From NCBI GenBank assembly GCA_007126415.1, contig SLBH01000308.1, forward strand, positions 1 through 33,240: 33,240 nt of DNA, read 5' to 3'. Position 1 is the first letter of the stretch, and each line of letters starts with the position of its first letter. This DNA is from Spirochaetales bacterium (GTDB taxonomy: Bacteria; Spirochaetota; Spirochaetia; DSM-27196; SLAA01). Positions 29,248 through 33,240 of this stretch are shown here, one piece after another. Below the pieces are notes generated by a model. That model did no database searches. It saw nothing but the letters and a program-made list of their open reading frames with translations, and had not been told where the DNA came from. A program made the position numbers and the translations under genes.

Positions 29248-30531
29248 ATGAATAACGTATTATCAATTGTGATGGGCGGAGGTAAAGGCACCCGGCTATA
29301 TCCCCTAACCGCTGAGCGCGCAAAGCCGGCGGTGCCGTTCGGCGCAAAGTATCGCATCGTCGATATTCCGCTTTCAAACAGCATCAACTCGGGGTTTAAG
29401 AAGATCTACGTCTTGACGCAGTTCAACTCAGCCTCGCTTCATCTACACATCCTCAACACTTACATCTTCGATTCCTTCTCTCGGGGGTTCGTCGAGATAC
29501 TCGCCGCGGAGCAGACCTTTGAGCATAGCGGCTGGTACGAAGGCACCGCCGACGCGGTACGCAAGAACCTCGTGCATTTCCGCACACAGGAGCCGTCGCA
29601 CTACCTCATTCTCTCGGGCGATCAGCTCTACCGTATGGATCTCGCCGAGTTCTATCGCAGTCACGTTGAGAGCGACGCCGAGATCACGGTTGCCGCTACC
29701 CCGGTAACCCGCGAGCAGGCAACCGGGTTCGGTATTCTCGTTGCCGATTCCAAATCTCGCGTCACCGAGTTCGTTGAGAAGCCGCCGATCGAGCGAGACA
29801 TCTCGCATCTGCAGATTCCGTCCGAGATTCACCCCGACCCGGCGCTCAAGTCCGCCGGCAAGGAGTACTTGGGCTCGATGGGCATCTATTGCTTCAATGC
29901 CTCGGCGCTTGAGCGTGCGCTCGACAACAACCTAGACGACTTCGGCAAAGAGATTCTCCCGATGCTGATCGGGAAGGTGCAGATCAATACCCATATCTTC
30001 ACCGGGTTCTGGGAAGACATCGGAACAATCCGCTCGTTCTACGACACCAACCTCAACTTGACCTCGATCTCGCCGGATTTCAACTTCTACGACGAAGACA
30101 TGCCGATCTACACACATCGGCGCGACCTACCCGCTACCAAGGTCAACCGGTGCACCATGTCGGAGAGCATTACCGCCGACGGTTCCATCATTACCGACGC
30201 CACGCTGCACCGTTCAATCATCGGCGTGCGCTCCACCATCAACAAAGGGGCGTCGCTCGACGGGGTGATCTGCATGGGTGCCGACTACTACGAAAGCGCC
30301 GAAACACGTGCGGAGAACGCGGCAAACGGTGTGCCGGATATCGGTGTCGGCGAAGGAAGTCGCATCGCGCATACCATCATCGACAAGAACGCCCGCATCG
30401 GGGCGAACTGCCGCATTGGGCTAGATGATCCAAACCCGCCCGACGGCGACTACCCAACGCACTACGCCCGCGACGGTATCATCATCATTCCGAAGAACGG
30501 TGTAGTTCCACCCGGGACGGTGATCCCGTAG
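29248..30531 (+). CDS. glgC: Glucose-1-phosphate adenylyltransferase
   Basis: 427 residues. Nucleotidyltransferase signature GGGKGTRLYPLTAERAKPAVPFGAKYRIVDIPLSNSINSG, the GTADAVRKNL and LSGDQLYRMDL blocks, VTEFVEKPP, GSMGIYCFN, FTGFWEDIGTIRSFYDTNL, and a C-terminal left-handed beta-helix (SIIGVRSTINKGASLDGVICMGADYY). Makes ADP-glucose from ATP and glucose-1-phosphate, the committed step of glycogen synthesis, and supplies GlgA. Its 3' end overlaps the convergent Nudix gene by 47 bases. Confidence 0.96.
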   Translation: MNNVLSIVMGGGKGTRLYPLTAERAKPAVPFGAKYRIVDIPLSNSINSGFKKIYVLTQFNSASLHLHILNTYIFDSFSRGFVEILAAEQTFEHSGWYEGTADAVRKNLVHFRTQEPSHYLILSGDQLYRMDLAEFYRSHVESDAEITVAATPVTREQATGFGILVADSKSRVTEFVEKPPIERDISHLQIPSEIHPDPALKSAGKEYLGSMGIYCFNASALERALDNNLDDFGKEILPMLIGKVQINTHIFTGFWEDIGTIRSFYDTNLNLTSISPDFNFYDEDMPIYTHRRDLPATKVNRCTMSESITADGSIITDATLHRSIIGVRSTINKGASLDGVICMGADYYESAETRAENAANGVPDIGVGEGSRIAHTIIDKNARIGANCRIGLDDPNPPDGDYPTHYARDGIIIIPKNGVVPPGTVIP

Positions 30532-30919
30532 GGGGCATCCCGGACAGCAAATCCGGAAGCAGGCGCCGGTCGGACTCGGCGAGGTCGTACGCCGCCAGGC
30601 CGTTGGGGTCAACCCACTCTACTCGCTCGTGCTCACGGAGCTGCAGTCGGTGTGAGAGAAGTGTAACCGCGTAGGCCTCGAGCAGAAACGGAACACCCTT
30701 GTGCGCGAACTCCGCCGCGGCAAGGCGGGGCCCCACCGCAATATCGACCGCGAGCTCCTCTCGGAACTCACGCTGCAGCCCGGTCTCAACCGCCTCGCCG
30801 CACTCCAACTTCCCGCCCGGGAACTCCCATTTGCGACTAAGACTTCCTCCGGCCTTGCGCTTGCCGATCAAGACTCGGCCTTGATCGTCAACCGCAACAC
30901 CGGCTACCGACCGCTGCAT
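30485..30919 (-). CDS. Nudix hydrolase, MutT-like
   Basis: 144 residues from ATG 30919 (GGAG eight bases upstream). The full Nudix box Gx5Ex7REUxEExGU is present as GKLECGEAVETGLQREFREELAV, about residues 37-59. SVAGVAVDDQGRVLIGKRKAGGSLSRKWEFPGG is typical for the MutT/8-oxo-dGTPase or CTP-pyrophosphohydrolase group that cleans oxidised or wrong nucleotides. Specific substrate cannot be read. The last 47 bases overlap the end of glgC on the other strand. An upstream in-frame extension to 30997 would overlap the membrane-protein gene and is not preferred. Confidence 0.88.
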   Translation of the reverse strand: MQRSVAGVAVDDQGRVLIGKRKAGGSLSRKWEFPGGKLECGEAVETGLQREFREELAVDIAVGPRLAAAEFAHKGVPFLLEAYAVTLLSHRLQLREHERVEWVDPNGLAAYDLAESDRRLLPDLLSGMPPTGSPSRVELHRSSE

Positions 30920-30947
30920 AGACCTAACTCCATCTCTGCAGAACTCG

Positions 30948-31358
30948 CTACAGAAAAAGGATGCGCGGGAAGAGAAAGTGCACGAGCGCAACCACAATAC
31001 CTACGATGCCGACCGCCGTCTTGTTCGCGACGAACACCTTCTCGAGCGTTACTACCGCGTCGGGAACCACGTCGGCACGACTGCGGTAGAACTGTACCAA
31101 CAGAGTCATACCCATCATGAGCCCGGCGATTGCAGGCAGCAGATCGCCGATGACCGGCATCTCGGCCACTCCAGAGAGGAGCTTGAGGAACCCTACAATG
31201 AAGCTCACCGACCCCAGCCCGAACCAGAACCTCGGCTGCTCAAATAATTCGCCGTTGAGTGCGCTGCTCAAAGGCAGGCGCGTATCGAGAAACCCGTACG
31301 CCAGGGTGATACCGGCAAGTAGGTTAACGACAACCGATACTAAGTAAATCTGGATCAT
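30948..31358 (-). CDS. Small four-helix membrane protein of unknown function
   Basis: 136 residues with four likely membrane segments: IYLVSVVVNLLAGITLAYGF, FWFGLGSVSFIVGFLKLLSG, VIGDLLPAIAGLMMGMTLLVQFY and AVGIVGIVVALVHFLFPRILFL. No family recognised. A good ribosome site GAGGAGAGG precedes ATG 31358. The Nudix start is 28 bases after its stop, so the two may be cotranscribed. Confidence 0.78.
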   Translation of the reverse strand: MIQIYLVSVVVNLLAGITLAYGFLDTRLPLSSALNGELFEQPRFWFGLGSVSFIVGFLKLLSGVAEMPVIGDLLPAIAGLMMGMTLLVQFYRSRADVVPDAVVTLEKVFVANKTAVGIVGIVVALVHFLFPRILFL

Positions 31359-31408
31359 AGCCTCTCCTCGTTTTCGTTCGCTTGTCTTGTTGCGACGTTC
31401 AGTTTAAG

Positions 31409-31436
31409 AGTATCGTAGCATCCGGTGAGCGGTCAA
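31409..31436 (-). promoter_or_regulatory. Candidate promoter of the 30948-31358 gene
   Basis: On the minus strand TTGACC (31436-31431) is followed after 16 bases by GATACT (31414-31409). Start near 31402 gives a leader of about 44 nt with GAGGAGAGG. The -10 is only moderate. Confidence 0.4.
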
Positions 31437-31586
31437 CTGAAAGCGAGAAGCGCGCCGGAAGCGCGTTAGGATGGCGCTCGGCTGTGCCGGGTGGTGCGCT
31501 GGGCGGTACGTGGCGCCGCGGTGCCGGGCGGTTGGGCGGTGCTGGAAACGCGGCAGCCGCATCTAAGCTCGCGCGCGCCTGCGCCG

Positions 31587-32177
31587 TCATCGCGGTAGGC
31601 GCGTTGAGAGAGTGACTTCTTGCTCGTCCATAATCACGCGCGCAGTGACGGTATCGGAAGCCACCGCGTCACGGGCGAGGCGCTCTTCGTGAATTCTCGG
31701 CCGCTCTCCGGTGGGAAGAAGATCGACGAAGCCCACGAGCTCGGGCTGCTCGGGATCGGCAGGAACCCGAACCTCGAAGATTCCGGAACGCGCAGTATCG
31801 GGGCGCTCCTCGCGCGCATCGGCTTCAGACCGCCGCACGACGCGCATGCGCAGCACGAGCTCATCTTGATCCGCAACCGCCTGCAGCTCGAACTCGTAGC
31901 CTCCAAGGACCTCTTTGTGCGGCTCGGGCATCAGAAAGCTGCGGAACACCACAAACACCACCGCGATGATCATGAGATCAAACAGCAGAATTACGGTGCC
32001 GCGGTGTCTCGAGAAGAACGACCCCGGCTTATCAGGGACTCTGCGCCCGGCACGCGCCTCGCGCTCCTCGCGACTGTAGTTGAAGCGATAACGCGCATCG
32101 TAGGACTCGCGGCCGGCGCCCCTGCGGTGCGCGTCGTCGGAGGCGCCGTGAATCTCGAACCCGCGACGCTTACTCAT
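31587..32177 (-). CDS. Single-pass membrane protein of unknown function
   Basis: 196 residues from ATG 32177, with GGTGGAG just upstream; GTG 32183 is two codons earlier. An Arg/Glu-rich cytoplasmic region (1-55), one membrane segment (TVILLFDLMIIAVVFVVFRSFLM, about 59-81) and a soluble C-terminal domain with strands (YEFELQAVADQDELVLRMRVVRR, IFEVRVPADPEQPELVGFVDLLP, DTVTARVIMDEQEVTLSTRL). No motif I recognise. It overlaps the end of the upstream nnrD gene by eight bases, so it is translationally coupled to it. Confidence 0.75.
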   Translation of the reverse strand: MSKRRGFEIHGASDDAHRRGAGRESYDARYRFNYSREEREARAGRRVPDKPGSFFSRHRGTVILLFDLMIIAVVFVVFRSFLMPEPHKEVLGGYEFELQAVADQDELVLRMRVVRRSEADAREERPDTARSGIFEVRVPADPEQPELVGFVDLLPTGERPRIHEERLARDAVASDTVTARVIMDEQEVTLSTRLPR

Positions 32178-33240
32178 CTCCACCGTTCCACTGACCGGCG
32201 ACGGCGGAACGCCCGAGATAGGACAGCACCTGTTCGGCGTCGTACCAGCCTAGCTCTCGAGCAGCCCCGGCTCCGGCGTGCTGGTGTATCAAAACCCCGA
32301 GGCAGGCTGCGCGCGACGGGCTCAAACCGTGCGCCAACAATCCCGCGATGACGCCGGCCAAGACGTCGCCGCTACCGGCGGTCCCGAGCGCGGGGTTCAT
32401 CCCGTCGATCACATACACGCATTCATCGGCGGGATCGGCGACGTAGGTGACATGCGCCTTGAGCACCACAACCGAGTCGTAGGTTTCGGCAAGCTCACGG
32501 ACCGTCTCAACCGGACGCTCCAGCAGCTCTCCGGCCCTATGCCCGGTGAGAAGCGCCGCCTCGCCCGGATGCGGTGTGAGCACCCAGCGGCCGCCGAGCT
32601 CCGGCGCGTTGTCGTCGGCGCGAAGCCGCGCGAGCACCCGGAGGCCGTCGGCGTCGAGAACCCCCGGCAGCCCCGACTCCAGCAGTTTCGCAAGCAGCTC
32701 ATCGCGGTTTGATGCGCTTCCCCACCCCGGACCGCACAAGAGCGCGTCGGCGGGCGGCGACAACGGCGTCTCGAGCACGCCGCCGGCGGCAAGCGTGCGA
32801 ATAACCAGCGAAGGATAGCGTCCGGATACCGCGTTGTAGAGCTCGGCGTCGATGTATGCGGTTACGTAGCCGCACGGCCCGCGTGAGGCCGCACCGGCGG
32901 CCAGCAGCAGCGCCCCGCCGGTTTCCGGTGCACCGGCGAACACCGCGAGCACTCCGCGCGCGCCCTTATGCGCCGCCGCAACCGGCGGCGGCAGGAGCGC
33001 CTCGCGGTCGCGATCCGAGAGCGCAACCACGCCGCTTTCAAGCCGGTGCAGGAGCTGCGGGGGGAACCCAATCGAGACGGCCTCGATCTCCCCGCAGAAC
33101 GGGCGCGCGTACGGCAGATAGAGCGCCTGCTTCGGAAGTTCCACCGTGAGCGTTAGCGAGGCGTGCACCGCGGCGTACCCGCGGCGAAAGCCGTCACCCA
33201 CTCCGCTCGGCACATCGATCGCGATCACCGTGGCGCTACA
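32170..33240 (-). CDS. nnrD: Bifunctional NAD(P)H-hydrate repair enzyme, C-terminal part (dehydratase domain and end of epimerase domain)
   Basis: The frame is open to the window edge, so the N-terminus is missing. The first visible residues (TVIAIDVPSGVGDGFRRGYAAVHASLTLTVELPKQALYLP) belong to the YjeF N-terminal epimerase domain (NnrE). The remainder is the NnrD dehydratase: GARGVLAVFAGAPETGGALLLAAGAASRG, DALLCGPGWG, GVLDADGLRVLA, WVLTPHPGEAALLTG and the catalytic/ATP-binding NPALGTAGSGDVLAGVIAGLLAHG. Repairs damaged NADHX/NADPHX. Stop overlaps the next gene by eight bases. Confidence 0.92.
   Translation of the reverse strand, partial: CSATVIAIDVPSGVGDGFRRGYAAVHASLTLTVELPKQALYLPYARPFCGEIEAVSIGFPPQLLHRLESGVVALSDRDREALLPPPVAAAHKGARGVLAVFAGAPETGGALLLAAGAASRGPCGYVTAYIDAELYNAVSGRYPSLVIRTLAAGGVLETPLSPPADALLCGPGWGSASNRDELLAKLLESGLPGVLDADGLRVLARLRADDNAPELGGRWVLTPHPGEAALLTGHRAGELLERPVETVRELAETYDSVVVLKAHVTYVADPADECVYVIDGMNPALGTAGSGDVLAGVIAGLLAHGLSPSRAACLGVLIHQHAGAGAARELGWYDAEQVLSYLGRSAVAGQWNGGDE

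Noticed and set aside
1..33240. CRISPR arrays, insertion sequences, prophage or integration sites, tRNA genes
   Set aside because: No regularly spaced repeats, no transposase or integrase frames, no terminal inverted repeats and no cloverleaf-like sequence were seen; the region reads as core chromosome.

Overview
The window reads as chromosomal DNA of a GC-rich, probably free-living spirochaete (Spirochaetales; Spirochaeta/Alkalispirochaeta/Salinispira-like). The evidence is a FlaA filament-sheath gene, two FlaB core flagellins, FlaG and a long FliD, the flgN-flgK-flgL-fliW-csrA block known from treponemes, a PlzA-like PilZ protein, and biosynthetic genes (metX/metW, glycogen synthesis) that host-restricted spirochaetes often lack. 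The genus assignment is an inference; there is no rRNA or tRNA gene in the window.

Layout. 1-302 (-): start of flaA behind a near-perfect sigma70 promoter. 507-1163 (-): membrane protein. 1349-3155 (+): metX-metW, methionine biosynthesis. 3227-3670 (-): rubrerythrin-like protein whose ExxH motifs have become ExxR. 3829-5883 (+): infC-rpmI-rplT followed by a coiled-coil (ZapB-like) gene and zapA. 5972-7999 (+): PlzA-like c-di-GMP receptor and a TPR protein. 8383-15022 (+): flaB1, flaB2, flaG, fliD, a protein with a possible beta-grasp N-terminus, and a membrane-anchored YcgR/PilZ protein. 15081-16503 (+): small unknown gene, tsaE, tsaB (tRNA t6A). 16619-20989 (-): csrA, fliW, flgL, flgK, flgN in a run transcribed from flgN. 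21161-25493 (+): membrane-anchored GH3 NagZ-type hexosaminidase, a GNAT acetyltransferase, glgA. 25550-29118 (-): mrfB-mrfA, the YprB/YprA exonuclease-helicase pair linked to mitomycin-type DNA repair. 29248-30531 (+): glgC. 30485-33240 (-): Nudix hydrolase, two unknown membrane proteins, and the C-terminal part of a bifunctional NAD(P)H-hydrate repair enzyme.

How it fits together. The main system is flagellar filament assembly and its control. Both flaB genes have sigma28-type promoters and structured leaders with GGA motifs in hairpin loops, which is the signature of CsrA binding. csrA and fliW lie 8 kb away in the hook-filament junction operon. The sequence therefore supports a FliW-flagellin-CsrA partner switch, as in Bacillus, operating on two flagellin messages at once. 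Two PilZ proteins flank the flagellin block and suggest c-di-GMP input. A second pattern is recurrent: metX, the PlzA-like gene, the 15081 gene and nagZ have sigma70-like promoters placed so that transcription should begin 0-11 nt before the start codon, without a Shine-Dalgarno sequence (leaderless or nearly so). I saw no CRISPR array, IS element, prophage or attachment site.
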